Shown: positions 43,835 to 54,090, counted from the first letter of the stretch. The stretch is DNA of 64,000 nucleotides from Acidovorax benzenivorans (GCF_028680575.1 NZ_JAPCKI010000012.1:1-64000); one strand, 5' to 3'. Numbers and translations: made by a program. The notes: generated from the letters alone by a model not told the origin.

Positions 43835-44791
43835 TCACTGGCGGGCCAGCAACCCGCTGTGTGCCGTGGCGTGCCGCAACCAGTCCGCATCTTGCGCCAG
43901 CGCCAGCGCCGCATCCAGCGCCCGGGTGGGCTGCACCTGCCGGTGCGACATGAATCCGATGGGGGTGGTGAGCACCGGGCCCGTCAACGGCAAGGCCTCC
44001 AGCCCGTCATGGCCGCGCACGGCATCGACCAGCGCACCGGGCAAGACACTGCACACATTGCCAGCGACCACACTGAGCGCCAGGGTCAGCACCGAATCCG
44101 TTTCCATCGCAGGTGACACCGTGGCCCCCGCGCTGCGAAAGGCGCCATCGACCAGGCTGCGGTTGTGCATCTCGGGAGTAAGCAAGCACAGCGGCAGGGC
44201 CGCCGCATCCGCCCAGGCCATGGGCGGCCCCATCTGCAGACCGTGCGCCTGGCCTTGGGGCGGGCGCAGCGACCGGCGCAGCAGAAAGTAGTGCTCCACA
44301 TACTGCGGCCAGGCCCGCAGCGGGCCGCCGCGTGCGGGCATGCGTTCGGTGTAGCCCAGCGCGAGGTCGAGCGCAATATTTTCGAGCCCCGCCTCCAGCG
44401 CCTGCGAGCTCATCGACAGCGCCACCGGCACGATGCCCGGGTGCCGCGCCTGCAACTGCGCCGCAAACCGCGCGAGGATGGGCATGGCCGTTGGCACGGC
44501 GCCCAGCCGCAACGTGCCGCGCGGGTGGGCGGCGTCGCTGCTCAGGTCCTGCTGCAGCACCTGGTGCTCGTGCAGCATGCGCTGGGCCGAGGCCAGCACG
44601 CGCTCACCTTCGGGCGTAAAGCCCTCAAAACTGCGACCTCGGCGCACCACCACCACGCCAAACTCTTTTTCCAGCGCGCGCAGGGCGTTGGAGAGGGCCG
44701 GCTGCGTGATGTGGCAGGCCTGCGCCGCCCGGCCAAAGTGCCGGTGCTCGTGCAGCGCCACCAAGTAGCGCAGGGACGCGAGCAGGTTCAT
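43835..44791 (-). CDS. LysR-family transcriptional regulator (318 aa)
   Basis: Transcription factor with an N-terminal winged helix-turn-helix (LRYLVALHEHRHFGRAAQACHI, then QPALSNALRALEKEFGV) and a C-terminal periplasmic-binding-like effector domain. It sits 234 bases upstream of fdsGB and points the same way. Regulators of soluble formate dehydrogenase operons in related bacteria (FdsR) are LysR proteins, so control of the formate island is likely but inferred. The effector recognised is unknown. ATG 44791 gives the conserved MNLLASLRYL start. Confidence 0.9.
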   Translation of the reverse strand: MNLLASLRYLVALHEHRHFGRAAQACHITQPALSNALRALEKEFGVVVVRRGRSFEGFTPEGERVLASAQRMLHEHQVLQQDLSSDAAHPRGTLRLGAVPTAMPILARFAAQLQARHPGIVPVALSMSSQALEAGLENIALDLALGYTERMPARGGPLRAWPQYVEHYFLLRRSLRPPQGQAHGLQMGPPMAWADAAALPLCLLTPEMHNRSLVDGAFRSAGATVSPAMETDSVLTLALSVVAGNVCSVLPGALVDAVRGHDGLEALPLTGPVLTTPIGFMSHRQVQPTRALDAALALAQDADWLRHATAHSGLLARQ

Positions 44792-44816
44792 GGCGCGGTG
44801 CGGCGGCTCAGAGAGA

Positions 44817-45908
44817 TCAAGTGTTCTTGCTGATCGAGATGGAGGGGAACTTGTTGGAAAAGTCCTTGGCCTGCTGGGCGATCTTCACCGCCACATCGCG
44901 CGCCACCTTCTTGTAGATCTTGGCCACGTCCCCGTCCGGGTCGGCTACCACGGTGGGCTTGCCACTGTCGGCCTGCAGGCGGATGCTCATGTCCAGGGGC
45001 AGCGCGCCCAGGTAGTCCATGTTGTATTCGGCGGCCATCTTCTTGCCGCCATCGGCGCCAAAGATGTGCTCCACATGGCCGCAGTTGCTGCACACGTGCG
45101 CGGCCATGTTCTCGACGATGCCGAGGATGGGCACGCCCACCTTCTCAAACATCTTGATGCCCTTCTTGGCGTCCAGCAGCGCGATGTCTTGCGGGGTGGT
45201 CACGATGACAGCGCCGGTCATGGGCACGCGCTGGCTGAGCGTGAGCTGGATGTCGCCGGTGCCGGGCGGCATGTCGATGATGAGGTAGTCGAGGTCTTTC
45301 CAGTTGGTCTGGCGCAGCAGCTGCTCCAGCGCCTGGGTGGCCATGGGGCCGCGCCAGATCATGGCTTCGTCCTGGTCCACCAGAAAGCCGATGGACATGA
45401 CCTGCACGCCGTAGTTTTCGAGCGGCTCCATGGTCTTGCCGTCTTCGCTCTCGGGGCGGCGGTTGATGCCCAGCATCATGGGCTGGCTGGGGCCGTAGAT
45501 GTCGGCGTCCAGCACGCCTACGCTGGCGCCCTCGGCGGCCAGGGCCAGGGCCAGGTTGGCGGCCGTGGTGCTTTTGCCCACGCCGCCCTTGCCCGAGGCC
45601 ACGGCGATGATGTTCTTGACCTGCGGCAACAGCTGCACGCCGCGCTGCACGGCATGCGCGATCACCTTGGTGGTGATGTTGACCGACACGTTGTCCACCC
45701 CGGCCACGCCCTTGGCGGCGGCCACCAGGCTGCGGCGCAGCTCGGGCACCAGGCTCTTGGCGGGGTAGCCCAGCTCTACATCAAAGGCCACATCGCCACC
45801 GGTGATCTGCACATTGCGCAAGGCGCGCGTGCTCACAAAATCCTTGCCCGTATGGGGGTCCAGCACGCTGGAAAGTGCGGCCAAAAGGCCCTGTTCGGTG
45901 ACTGCCAT
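44817..45908 (-). CDS. apbC: Iron-sulfur cluster carrier Mrp/ApbC (363 aa)
   Basis: Cytoplasmic P-loop ATPase that holds and delivers 4Fe-4S clusters. An N-terminal DUF59/MIP18-like domain (residues about 1-90, DPHTGKDFVSTRALRNV) precedes the NTPase. The deviant Walker A is GKGGVGKSTTAA, and the cluster-binding C-x2-C lies in HVCSNCGHVEHIFG. LIIDMPPGTGDIQLTL and the C-terminal LGALPLDMSIR stretch are typical. AGGAG lies six bases before ATG 45908. It precedes the LysR gene by 26 bases in the same direction and could be co-transcribed. It would serve the many iron-sulfur enzymes nearby, though Mrp is a housekeeping protein. Confidence 0.95.
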   Translation of the reverse strand: MAVTEQGLLAALSSVLDPHTGKDFVSTRALRNVQITGGDVAFDVELGYPAKSLVPELRRSLVAAAKGVAGVDNVSVNITTKVIAHAVQRGVQLLPQVKNIIAVASGKGGVGKSTTAANLALALAAEGASVGVLDADIYGPSQPMMLGINRRPESEDGKTMEPLENYGVQVMSIGFLVDQDEAMIWRGPMATQALEQLLRQTNWKDLDYLIIDMPPGTGDIQLTLSQRVPMTGAVIVTTPQDIALLDAKKGIKMFEKVGVPILGIVENMAAHVCSNCGHVEHIFGADGGKKMAAEYNMDYLGALPLDMSIRLQADSGKPTVVADPDGDVAKIYKKVARDVAVKIAQQAKDFSNKFPSISISKNT

Positions 45909-46018
45909 TCAAATAACTCCTGTGGGGCCGGTAGTCTATTCCCAAGCTCCCGCCCCCTGCCGCTGAAGGACAATGCGCACCGCATTGCATCGTCGCTCTC
46001 TCCAAAAAAAGGCCTCCC

Positions 46019-46603
46019 GTGAAATTCAAGATGTCCGAGAACTCCCTGTTTGCCGTGCTGCTGCGCTCGCCGTGGTGGATCAGCTTTGTGGTGGTGGGCC
46101 TCATCACGCTGGCGGCCGGGGCGCTGCTGCCCAAGGAATACTTTGTGGTGGGTGCGCTGGCGGGTTTCCCCATCTTTGTGGTGGGTTGCATGGCCGCCTG
46201 GAAGCAGCTGCGCGCCCCCAACCCCGCCAAGGTGGTCGAGATGCTGGAGGCCGTGGGCAGCATGCCCTGGCGCAGTTTTGCCGACACCCTGGCCACCGCC
46301 TGGGAGCGCGCGGGCTACAGCGTGGAGCGCCTGACAGGCAACAACACCAACGGGGCCGACATGCGCCTGACCCAGGGCGGCAAGACCACCCTGGTCAGCG
46401 CCAAACGCTGGAAGGCCGCAACCCACGGCGTGGAACCCCTGCGCGAGCTGCACGCCGCCATGGTGGCCAGCGATGCACCGGCAGGCGTGTATGTGGCCGC
46501 CCAGGGCCAGGTCAGCGACAACGCCCAGGCGTTTGCCCGCGAGCACGGCATTGTGGTGCTGCAGGGCGACGCGGTGGCCCAGCTGCTGCTCAAGCAGCGC
46601 TGA
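46019..46603 (+). CDS. Membrane protein with Mrr-like restriction endonuclease domain (194 aa)
   Basis: Two hydrophobic segments (residues about 20-37 and 42-60) are followed by a soluble domain resembling the Mrr/DUF2034 nuclease fold. In that domain E/D-x-n-D-x-n-xAK elements can be picked out: WERAGYSVERLTGNNTNGADMRL, then KTTLVSAKRWKA. Proteins of this plan are common in betaproteobacteria and none of their DNA targets is known. The GTG at 46019 and the ATG at 46031 are both possible starts. It is divergent from apbC and 102 bases before the patatin gene, without an obvious functional link. Confidence 0.72.
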   Translation: MKFKMSENSLFAVLLRSPWWISFVVVGLITLAAGALLPKEYFVVGALAGFPIFVVGCMAAWKQLRAPNPAKVVEMLEAVGSMPWRSFADTLATAWERAGYSVERLTGNNTNGADMRLTQGGKTTLVSAKRWKAATHGVEPLRELHAAMVASDAPAGVYVAAQGQVSDNAQAFAREHGIVVLQGDAVAQLLLKQR

Positions 46604-46704
46604 GACCCTCGCTGCGCGTGCGGCGGCCCGCCCATGCGGGTTTTCCCACATGAATCGCCCCAGGCGCCCCGCCACACTTGGGGCATCGCCCCGACCGACC
46701 GTCC

Positions 46705-47976
46705 ATGCACACCCCTACCCCCGCCGCAGCCCCTGACGCCGCCCATCCAACACCCGCCACGGGCCTGCTGCTGACCGGTGGTGGTGCCCGCGCCGCCTAC
46801 CAGGTGGGCGTGCTCGAAGCCATTGCCGACCTGCGCCAGGCCTGTGGCGAGGGGAGTGGCCCCAACCCCTTTCCCATCATCACCGGGACCTCCGCCGGGG
46901 CCATCAACGCGGCGGCGCTGGCCTGTGGGGCCGACAACTTTGACCGCGCCGTGCGCCGCATTGCACGCGTGTGGCGGCAGTTCCACGCCAGCCAGGTGTA
47001 TGGCGCCGACTCGCTCAGCGTGATGCGCAGCGGCGCGCGCTGGCTCACGCTGGTGTCGCTGGGCTGGGCGTTGGCGCGCTGGCGGCGCATGCGGCCGCGC
47101 TCGCTGCTGGACAACTCCCCGCTCGAAAAACTGCTGGTCAAAATGGTGCCGCTGGTGCGCCTGCCCCGGCTGATCCGCAAGGGCCACCTCACGGCGCTGG
47201 CCGTCACGGCGTCTAGCTACAGCTCGGGCGAACACGTCACCTTTTTTGAAGCGGCCACACCCGTCAAGCCCTGGGTGCGTTCGCAGCGCAAGGCCGCCAG
47301 CGACCGCATCACGCACGAACATTTGCTCGCGTCCTCAGCCATCCCGTTCATCTTTCCGGCCAAGGGCATCGAGGTGGACGACCATGTCGAATACTTTGGC
47401 GACGGCTCCATGCGCCAGTCGGCGCCCATTGCCCCGGCCATCCACCTGGGGGCCGAGCGCATCCTGGTGATCGGCGCGGGCCGCATGCACGAACCCAAGG
47501 GCGATGCCGCCGCCAACCCCACGACCAACTACCCCACCCTGGCGCAGATCGCGGGGCATGCGCTGTCCAACATCTTTCTGGATGCGCTGGCAGTGGACGT
47601 AGAGCGCGTGCAGCGCATCAACCAGACCCTGTCGCTCATCCCCGAAGAAAAGCGCCTGCACAGCGCGCTGCGCCCCATCGAGCTACTGGTGATTGCGCCC
47701 TCGCAGCGGCTGGACGCCGTGGCCGCGCGCCATGTGGGCGACCTGCCCGGCCCCGTGCGCACCATGCTGGGCGCCCTGGGCGTCACGTCCAACATGGCCG
47801 ATGTGCGCGGCGCGGCGCTGGCCAGCTACCTGCTGTTCGAATCCGGCTACACGCAAGAGCTGATGGCCCTGGGCCGGGCGGACACCCTGGCCATGCGGGC
47901 CGAGGTGTGCCGATTTTTTGGCTGGACGGACAGCGGCGCCGAGGTAAAGACCCGGCACCATGGGGAACCCACCTGA
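46705..47976 (+). CDS. Patatin-like phospholipase family protein (423 aa)
   Basis: Predicted Ser-Asp dyad lipid acyl hydrolase. The oxyanion block GGGARAAYQVGVLEA is close to the N-terminus (residues about 26-41), the nucleophile elbow is GTSAGAINAAAL, and the catalytic Asp lies in GDGSMRQSAP. A middle region of basic residues (WALARWRRMRPRSLLD) may face the membrane. No signal peptide is present, so a cytoplasmic or injected role is possible. ATG 46705 is preferred to a TTG 27 bases upstream. It converges with the strictosidine-synthase-like gene, 19 bases apart. Substrate unknown. Confidence 0.9.
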   Translation: MHTPTPAAAPDAAHPTPATGLLLTGGGARAAYQVGVLEAIADLRQACGEGSGPNPFPIITGTSAGAINAAALACGADNFDRAVRRIARVWRQFHASQVYGADSLSVMRSGARWLTLVSLGWALARWRRMRPRSLLDNSPLEKLLVKMVPLVRLPRLIRKGHLTALAVTASSYSSGEHVTFFEAATPVKPWVRSQRKAASDRITHEHLLASSAIPFIFPAKGIEVDDHVEYFGDGSMRQSAPIAPAIHLGAERILVIGAGRMHEPKGDAAANPTTNYPTLAQIAGHALSNIFLDALAVDVERVQRINQTLSLIPEEKRLHSALRPIELLVIAPSQRLDAVAARHVGDLPGPVRTMLGALGVTSNMADVRGAALASYLLFESGYTQELMALGRADTLAMRAEVCRFFGWTDSGAEVKTRHHGEPT

Positions 47977-47995
47977 AGCACCCGGCGCTGGTGCC

Positions 47996-49114
47996 TCAAG
48001 GCTTCGGCAACCAGCCCAGGCCGTGTGCGTGCAGGCTTTGCACATACAGCCGGTCGGCCGTCTCGGTGATGGCCGTGGTCTCGGGGTAGGCGCCGCTCGG
48101 GTCCTGCAGGTCTGCCACCACCTTGCCATCGTCGGTGAACGCGATCACGTGGCCGTAGGGCTGGGGAATGGGCCACAGCGCACGCGGCAGGCGCAGGGTC
48201 AGGCTGCGCAGCCCGGGCTTGCCGGACATGTTGTCGATGGCCGCCCCACGCGGCTTGGCAAAACCCAGCCACACCTTATCGCCCTGCCCTCGCATCAGGT
48301 TGTCGGGGTAACCGGGCAAGTTGTCGAGCAGCACGCTGGCCTGGGGGCTGGGCTGGGCAACATCCAGATCACGGGCCTCTACTGCAATCTTCCACACGCG
48401 GTATTTGCCGGTTTCGTTGACGAACAAGTGCTTTTCGTCCTGGCTCAGCGCCACACCATTGGCAAAGCTGATGCCCCGGGCCACCACGCGCGTGGCGCGG
48501 GTGGCGGGGTCGTATTCAATAACCCGGCCAGTGCTGGCCTGCTCCAGGATGTCGAGCACGCTCGCTTCAAACGTGCCGCCCCAGTCCTTGGGGGCAAAAC
48601 GGGTGGAGGCGTCGCTCAGGTACATCTTGCCGCTCTGGGCCACCACCACGGCGTCGGCGTAGCGGATGGGGTCGTTGACGCCCACTTTGTCGGCCAACAC
48701 GGTGACCTTGCTGTCGGGCGCAATGGACAGCAGGCCCTTGACCGCATCGGCCGCAATCAGGTTGCCTGCCGCATCAAAGTCAAACCCCAGCACCCGCCCG
48801 CCGGTGTTGGCAAACACCTCCTGGCCCGATCCATCGGCGTTCATGCGCAGAATGTTGCCGCTGAGCACGGTGGTGTAGAGCTTGCCGTCCTTGCCAAAGG
48901 CAATGTGCTCGGGGCCCACCTCGCCTTTCAGGTCAATCATCTGCAGCTTGGCCAGGCGCTGGTTGGGTGCGTGCACGCCCTGGTAACCGGGCGCGGCGGG
49001 CGCGCTCCAGGCCACCGGCTGGATGGGCACAGGCCACGCCGCCAGGTAAGCGGCCACCACCAAGACGGCGCCACCCACGCCCCACCCCACCCGTTTCACC
49101 CATGTTCTGGCCAT
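47996..49114 (-). CDS. Strictosidine synthase/SMP-30-like beta-propeller protein, membrane-anchored (372 aa)
   Basis: An N-terminal hydrophobic segment (residues about 9-28) acts as signal anchor. It is followed by a six-bladed beta-propeller of the strictosidine synthase/gluconolactonase group. Blades show as GPEHIAFGKDGKLYTTV, RVLGFDFDAAGNLIAAD, YADAVVVAQSGKMYLSDAS, FANGVALSQDEKHLFVNET and GYPDNLMRGQGDKVWLG. Such proteins hydrolyse esters or lactones with a bound Ca ion; the plant condensation activity is not implied. The name APMAP-like also fits. Monocistronic, divergent from metG. Confidence 0.85.
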   Translation of the reverse strand: MARTWVKRVGWGVGGAVLVVAAYLAAWPVPIQPVAWSAPAAPGYQGVHAPNQRLAKLQMIDLKGEVGPEHIAFGKDGKLYTTVLSGNILRMNADGSGQEVFANTGGRVLGFDFDAAGNLIAADAVKGLLSIAPDSKVTVLADKVGVNDPIRYADAVVVAQSGKMYLSDASTRFAPKDWGGTFEASVLDILEQASTGRVIEYDPATRATRVVARGISFANGVALSQDEKHLFVNETGKYRVWKIAVEARDLDVAQPSPQASVLLDNLPGYPDNLMRGQGDKVWLGFAKPRGAAIDNMSGKPGLRSLTLRLPRALWPIPQPYGHVIAFTDDGKVVADLQDPSGAYPETTAITETADRLYVQSLHAHGLGWLPKP

Positions 49115-49287
49115 GTTGTCTCCTCATTGCATACTGGAATGAAGGGCATTGTGGTGCCATCGGCGGCCCGAGCGCACGCCCTGATTGGCACCTGAGCGAC
49201 GCAGGCAAGCGGCTTGAGCGCCGCCGACGGCAAAGGGCGGGATCAAACGCCTAAAATCATGGGTTCCGCCTGAGAAAGCCGCTTTTC

Positions 49288-51378
49288 ATGACGTCATCCG
49301 CACGCAAACTCTTCGTTACCACCGCCCTGCCGTACGCCAACGGCAACTTCCACATCGGCCACATCATGGAATACATCCAGGCCGACATCTGGGTGCGGTA
49401 CCAGCGCATGCAGGGCAACGCGGTCAACTTCTGCGGAGCCGACGACACCCACGGCGCGCCCATCATGATTGCCGCCGAAAAGGCGGGCAAAACGCCCCAG
49501 CAGTTCGTGGCCGACATCGCTGCGGGCCGCAAGCAGTACCTGGACGGCTTTCACATCAGCTTTGACAACTGGCACAGCACCGATGCGCCCGAAAACCACG
49601 AGCTGGCCCGCCAGATCTACCGCGACCTGCGCGACCGCGCCGACGGCAGCCTGATCGAGGTTCGCACCATCGAACAGTTCTTCGACCCCGAGAAGAACAT
49701 GTTCCTGCCCGACCGCTACATCAAGGGCGAATGCCCCAAGTGCCACGCCAAGGACCAGTACGGCGACAACTGCGAGGTGTGCGGCACCGTGTACGCCCCC
49801 ACCGACCTGATCAACCCCTTCTCGGCCCTGAGCGGCGCCAAGCCCGAGCTCAAGCACTCCGAGCATTTCTTCTTCAAGCTATCTGACCCGCGCTGCGTGG
49901 AGTTTCTGGAAAACTGGACTCAAGACGGCAAACTGCAGCCCGAGGTGGCCAACAAGATCAAGGAATGGTTCACCGTCCGCACCAACCCCGATGGCACGCA
50001 AAGCGAAGGCCTGGGCGACTGGGACATCAGCCGTGACGCGCCCTACTTCGGCATCGAGATCCCCGACGCACCGGGCAAATACTTCTACGTGTGGCTGGAC
50101 GCCCCCGTGGGCTACCTCGCATCGCTGAAGAACCTGCTGGAAAAGCGCGGCGAAAGCTACGACGCCTACATGGCCGACCCGGCGATGGAGCAGTACCACT
50201 TTATCGGCAAGGACATCGTCACCTTCCACACGCTGTTCTGGCCCGCCATGCTGCACTTCAGCGGCCGCAAGACGCCCAACAACGTGTTCGTGCACGGCTT
50301 CTTGACCGTGAACAACGGCGAGAAGATGAGCAAGAGCCGGGGCACGGGCCTGGACCCGCTCAAGTACCTGAGCCTGGGCATGAACGCCGAGTGGCTGCGC
50401 TACTACCTGGCGGCCAAGCTCAGCGCGCGCAACGAAGACATCGACTTCAATGCCGAAGACTTCATGCTGCGCGTGAACAGCGACCTGATCGGCAAGTACG
50501 TGAACATCGCCAGCCGCGCAGCGGGCTTCTTGACCAAACGCTTTGGCGGCCAACTGACCACCAATTTCGGCACCACCGGAGCCGCACTGCTGGCCGACGT
50601 ACGCGGCGCGGGCGATGCCATCTCGCAGATGTACGAAACGCGCGAGTACAGCAAGGCCACGCGCGAGATCATGCAACTGGCCGACAAGGTCAACGCCTAC
50701 GTGGACCAGAACAAGCCCTGGGACCTGGCCAAGGACGCCGCCAACAACGAGGCACTGCACCAGGTGTGCTCGGTGCTGATCAACACCTTTGCCACGCTCA
50801 CCCGCTACCTGGCCCCGGTGCTGCCAGGCCTGGCCCAGGCCGTGCAAGGCTTTGTGGGCGTGAACATGCAGCAGTGGAGCGTGGCGGGTGATGTGCAGGC
50901 CATCCAGCCCTATCAGCACCTGATGCAGCGCGTGACCCCAGAACAGCTTGAAGCATTGTTTGAGGCCCCAGCGCAGGCAGAACAAGCGCCGGCAGCTACA
51001 AAAACAATAGCAACACCCGGTGGAGAGGAAATCGCCCCCACCATCACCATCGACGACTTCACCAAGATCGACCTGCGCATTGCGCTGATCGTGAACTGCG
51101 AGGCGGTGGAGGGCTCGACCAAGCTGCTGCGCCTGACGCTGGACGTGGGCGAGGGCCGCCACCGCAACGTCTTCAGCGGCATCGCCAGCGCCTACAAGCC
51201 CGAAGACCTGGTGGGCAAGCACACCGTGATGGTGGCCAACCTGGCCCCGCGCAAGATGAAGTTTGGCGTGAGCGAAGGCATGGTGCTGGCCGCTAGCCAC
51301 GGTGATGAAAAAGCCAACCCCGGCATCTACGTGCTCAACCCCTGGCCCGGCGCCACGCCCGGCATGCGGGTGCGCTAA
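49288..51378 (+). CDS. metG: Methionyl-tRNA synthetase (696 aa)
   Basis: Charges tRNA-Met with methionine in the cytoplasm, as a dimer. The class I signatures are HIGH at 22-25 (NGNFHIGH) and KMSKS at 346-350. Zinc ligands are in [18 protein letters not shown]. The anticodon-binding helices follow to about residue 545. The last 110 residues form the EMAP/Trbp tRNA-binding domain ([15 protein letters not shown] to [14 protein letters not shown]). The two parts are joined by a low-complexity linker ([20 protein letters not shown]), which contains a trace of the dispersed repeat. Length is normal for a metG with the C-terminal domain. Confidence 0.97.
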   Translation: MTSSARKLFVTTALPYANGNFHIGHIMEYIQADIWVRYQRMQGNAVNFCGADDTHGAPIMIAAEKAGKTPQQFVADIAAGRKQYLDGFHISFDNWHSTDAPENHELARQIYRDLRDRADGSLIEVRTIEQFFDPEKNMFLPDRYIKGECPKCHAKDQYGDNCEVCGTVYAPTDLINPFSALSGAKPELKHSEHFFFKLSDPRCVEFLENWTQDGKLQPEVANKIKEWFTVRTNPDGTQSEGLGDWDISRDAPYFGIEIPDAPGKYFYVWLDAPVGYLASLKNLLEKRGESYDAYMADPAMEQYHFIGKDIVTFHTLFWPAMLHFSGRKTPNNVFVHGFLTVNNGEKMSKSRGTGLDPLKYLSLGMNAEWLRYYLAAKLSARNEDIDFNAEDFMLRVNSDLIGKYVNIASRAAGFLTKRFGGQLTTNFGTTGAALLADVRGAGDAISQMYETREYSKATREIMQLADKVNAYVDQNKPWDLAKDAANNEALHQVCSVLINTFATLTRYLAPVLPGLAQAVQGFVGVNMQQWSVAGDVQAIQPYQHLMQRVTPEQLEALFEAPAQAEQAPAATKTIATPGGEEIAPTITIDDFTKIDLRIALIVNCEAVEGSTKLLRLTLDVGEGRHRNVFSGIASAYKPEDLVGKHTVMVANLAPRKMKFGVSEGMVLAASHGDEKANPGIYVLNPWPGATPGMRVR
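50970..51013. repeat. Possible degenerate AGCGCTT-type repeat in the metG linker, copy 7
   Basis: Only AACAAGCGCC, GGCAGCTA and a run of A resemble the family. The match is partial and could be chance, but it sits exactly in the non-conserved linker. Confidence 0.3.
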
Positions 51379-51519
51379 CGCGCGCAGACTTTGCAGATCA
51401 GGCGGCGGTCAAAGGCGCTGAAGGGTGCTGAACTGCGCTGAGGGCCTCCGCCCCCAGGCGACAAAGGAAGGAAGGGGCAGGACATCCACCCGCCCCGTTC
51501 CACAACGCAACGCAACGCC

Positions 51520-53838
51520 TCAGTACAGGTACACCGCGCCCGCGTTGGTTCTGCTTTCGTCGATCTGGTTGCCTCCAACTCCGTTCGACCCACCGTCTTC
51601 CGTCGATGCCCCCACGGCCAGTGTGGTGCCATCGCCTGACAACGCAACGCGGCCACCAAAACGGTCACCGGCACCCGTATTGGGTGCCTTCAGGTAGGTC
51701 TGCTGTGCCCAAGTGCCTGCGCTGCGGCGAAACACCAGCACAGCGCCTGCATCGGTTGCCGTAGTGTCGGCCTGGTCTCCATTGAATCCGCGCGCATTGC
51801 TGTCGTCCCGGTACGACGGCACCACCAGCGTGTTGCCGTCGCTGGACATGGCCAGGTTGTTGCCGAATCGGTGGGGCGTACGGGTATTGGAGGCCTTCAA
51901 ATAGGCCTGTGACTGCCACACGCCGCCCGCACGGATGAACACAAACACCGCGCCAGAGTTGAGCGCGAGGGTGTTGCTCGCTGGAGGCACCACGAATGTG
52001 CCGGTGTAATTGCTGCTGTCGCCGTCCATTCCAACGGCCAGCGTGTTGCCGTCGCCCGACAGATTGACCGCGACACCGAAGCGGTCCTGCGCCTTGGGAC
52101 TCGGAGCCTTCAGATAGGCCTGCTGCGACCATGCCCCCGCATTGCGCTGGAACACGTAGGCCGCACCGGCGTTGGTCAAGGTGTCGTCCGCCGGATCGCT
52201 TGCCAGGGCGCTGCGCTCAAAGAACGCCCCCACCGCCAGGGTGTTGCCCACCCCGGACAAACTGAGGTAGATCCCAAAGAAATCTCCCGAGCCCGCGTTA
52301 GAGGCCTTGAGGTAGCTTTGCTGCGCCCAGTTGGTGCCCGTGCGGGTAAAAACATAGGCGGCCCCGGACGCAGAATAGGCCGCGTTGCCGTGCGTTCCGG
52401 TCAAGTCGCCGTCCTCGTTGTAGGCTGCAACGGCCAGTGTGTTGCCATCGTTCGAGAGGGCGACGAATGAACCGAATAGATCGCTGGCATCCGCGTTGTT
52501 CGCCTTGATGAAGGCCTGCTGCGACCAGGCTGCACCCGTGCGGGCATACACATAGACGGCACCTGAGCTGCTGGCCAGGTTGTTGGTGGCCGGCATCGTC
52601 GCAAACGTGCCCTTCTGATCGCCGCTCTCGCCGTCCGCGCCGATGGCCAGCGTATTGCCGTCGGCAGACAAGGCCAGGGCGTTTCCAAAATAGTCGTTGG
52701 CCTCGCCATTGGGGGCCACAATGCGCGCCTGCTGCGACCACGTGGCGCCACTTTTCGTAAACACGTACACCGCGCCGGTGTTGCCGCCCTCCCCATAGGC
52801 CCCAACGGCCAGGGTGGCACCGCTGCTGGACAGGGCCACACGGTTTCCAAACCGGCCTTCGACTGTGGTGGTGGAGGCCTTGAAGTAGCCAACGGCGCGC
52901 ACCATGTCTGCCGCCACAGAGGCGGATGGCGCACTGCACCCACCCTCGTTGCAGGCTTGCACCGTGTACGTGGCATTCAGCCGAAGGTGCAGCAGCACCG
53001 GCACTGCGTAGGTCAGCCCGGTGGCAGCGGTCGACCCAATTTGCGCGGGCGCCAGCGGGCCCACGCCGTCCGGGTCTTCATACACCGTGTAGCGGGTTGC
53101 GCCGGGCGCCGAGGTCCAGGAAAAGACCAACGCCTTCGTCCCATAGGTAATGCCCAGGCCACCGGGCGTGGGGGGCGCCGGTGGAGGGGGCGGAGGGGGT
53201 GGCGGAGGCGAAGAGACCGTGCTGCAACGCACTCTCACTGGGGTCACGGGCGCCACAGCAACCCCGGTGCCAGCCTCTACCGTACAAACCTGGTCCACGG
53301 GCTGCGCATACACCGTGACGGCGTAGGAGCGGCCATGGGACAGCGGCAGGGAAAACCGGAAAACGCCATCGGCAGTCACCAACAGATCCGCAACGCCGTT
53401 GAGCTGCAACCTCACGGTACCCACCAGGCCTGTGACCGATCCACCGACGGTGTAGGTATTGGTGGTGCAGGTCACCAGGATGTTGGAAACCGGACCTGCC
53501 ACCACACCCGAGCCGTTTTCCACCACGCAGGTCTGCCCGACGGGCTGGGTGCGGACAACGATGTGGTAGGCCAGGCCCTGAGAAACGCGGGTGGCATAGC
53601 TGCCGCTGGCCGTGATGGTCAGCTCCGCTTCTGTGCCATTGGCCAGGACGAGGGTGCCGACCAGCCCCGTCACGGTGCCGCCCACGGAATGTTGCGCTAC
53701 GGGTGGCGGTGGCGGTGGGGGCGCAGCAGGGTCTTCGCCACCGCCGCAGGCCATCAGGGCTCCACTCGCAACCAGAAGAAATAGCCTTGCTGCCCCAACA
53801 AGCCTCGCCCACAGTGCCTCAGAAAAAGTTCGGTACAT
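51520..53838 (-). CDS. FG-GAP-repeat lipoprotein with Pro-rich spacers (772 aa)
   Basis: Exported surface-type lipoprotein of unknown function. A lipoprotein signal ends LMACGGG. A seven-Pro spacer follows, then two copies of a roughly 80-residue module (SVGGTVTGLVGTLVL and TVGGSVTGLVGTVRL, each ending NILVTC or VRVRC). A ten-Pro spacer and a fibronectin-III-like domain come next (FSWTSAPGATRYTVYE). Finally there are seven FG-GAP-like blades of about 60-75 residues with recurring DxFG, SxDGNTLAVGA and GAVYVF, probably a beta-propeller. GGAGA lies seven bases before ATG 53838. The protein may bind ligands or surfaces. Confidence 0.85.
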   Translation of the reverse strand: MYRTFSEALWARLVGAARLFLLVASGALMACGGGEDPAAPPPPPPPVAQHSVGGTVTGLVGTLVLANGTEAELTITASGSYATRVSQGLAYHIVVRTQPVGQTCVVENGSGVVAGPVSNILVTCTTNTYTVGGSVTGLVGTVRLQLNGVADLLVTADGVFRFSLPLSHGRSYAVTVYAQPVDQVCTVEAGTGVAVAPVTPVRVRCSTVSSPPPPPPPPPPAPPTPGGLGITYGTKALVFSWTSAPGATRYTVYEDPDGVGPLAPAQIGSTAATGLTYAVPVLLHLRLNATYTVQACNEGGCSAPSASVAADMVRAVGYFKASTTTVEGRFGNRVALSSSGATLAVGAYGEGGNTGAVYVFTKSGATWSQQARIVAPNGEANDYFGNALALSADGNTLAIGADGESGDQKGTFATMPATNNLASSSGAVYVYARTGAAWSQQAFIKANNADASDLFGSFVALSNDGNTLAVAAYNEDGDLTGTHGNAAYSASGAAYVFTRTGTNWAQQSYLKASNAGSGDFFGIYLSLSGVGNTLAVGAFFERSALASDPADDTLTNAGAAYVFQRNAGAWSQQAYLKAPSPKAQDRFGVAVNLSGDGNTLAVGMDGDSSNYTGTFVVPPASNTLALNSGAVFVFIRAGGVWQSQAYLKASNTRTPHRFGNNLAMSSDGNTLVVPSYRDDSNARGFNGDQADTTATDAGAVLVFRRSAGTWAQQTYLKAPNTGAGDRFGGRVALSGDGTTLAVGASTEDGGSNGVGGNQIDESRTNAGAVYLY

Positions 53839-54090
53839 CGATGATTCTCCGGGCATGTGAACGGGGTGGGCGCTTCACCCCCCTCAGAAAGCGCGGGCGA
53901 GCCCGGCTCCCCTGGTGCGAGGGCAGGCGGGCTGACAGGGACTCTAGTGCGGGGGGACGCGCAAGCGCACCCCACTGAAGCAGGGTTGACAGATGCAACG
54001 GATTCGCCAGGGGCGTTTAGCGGGGGCTCAGAACCCCGAGGACTCGGTCGCGACCTGAGACAGGCGGCCGCTGCGCTGGCGGCCCTTACC

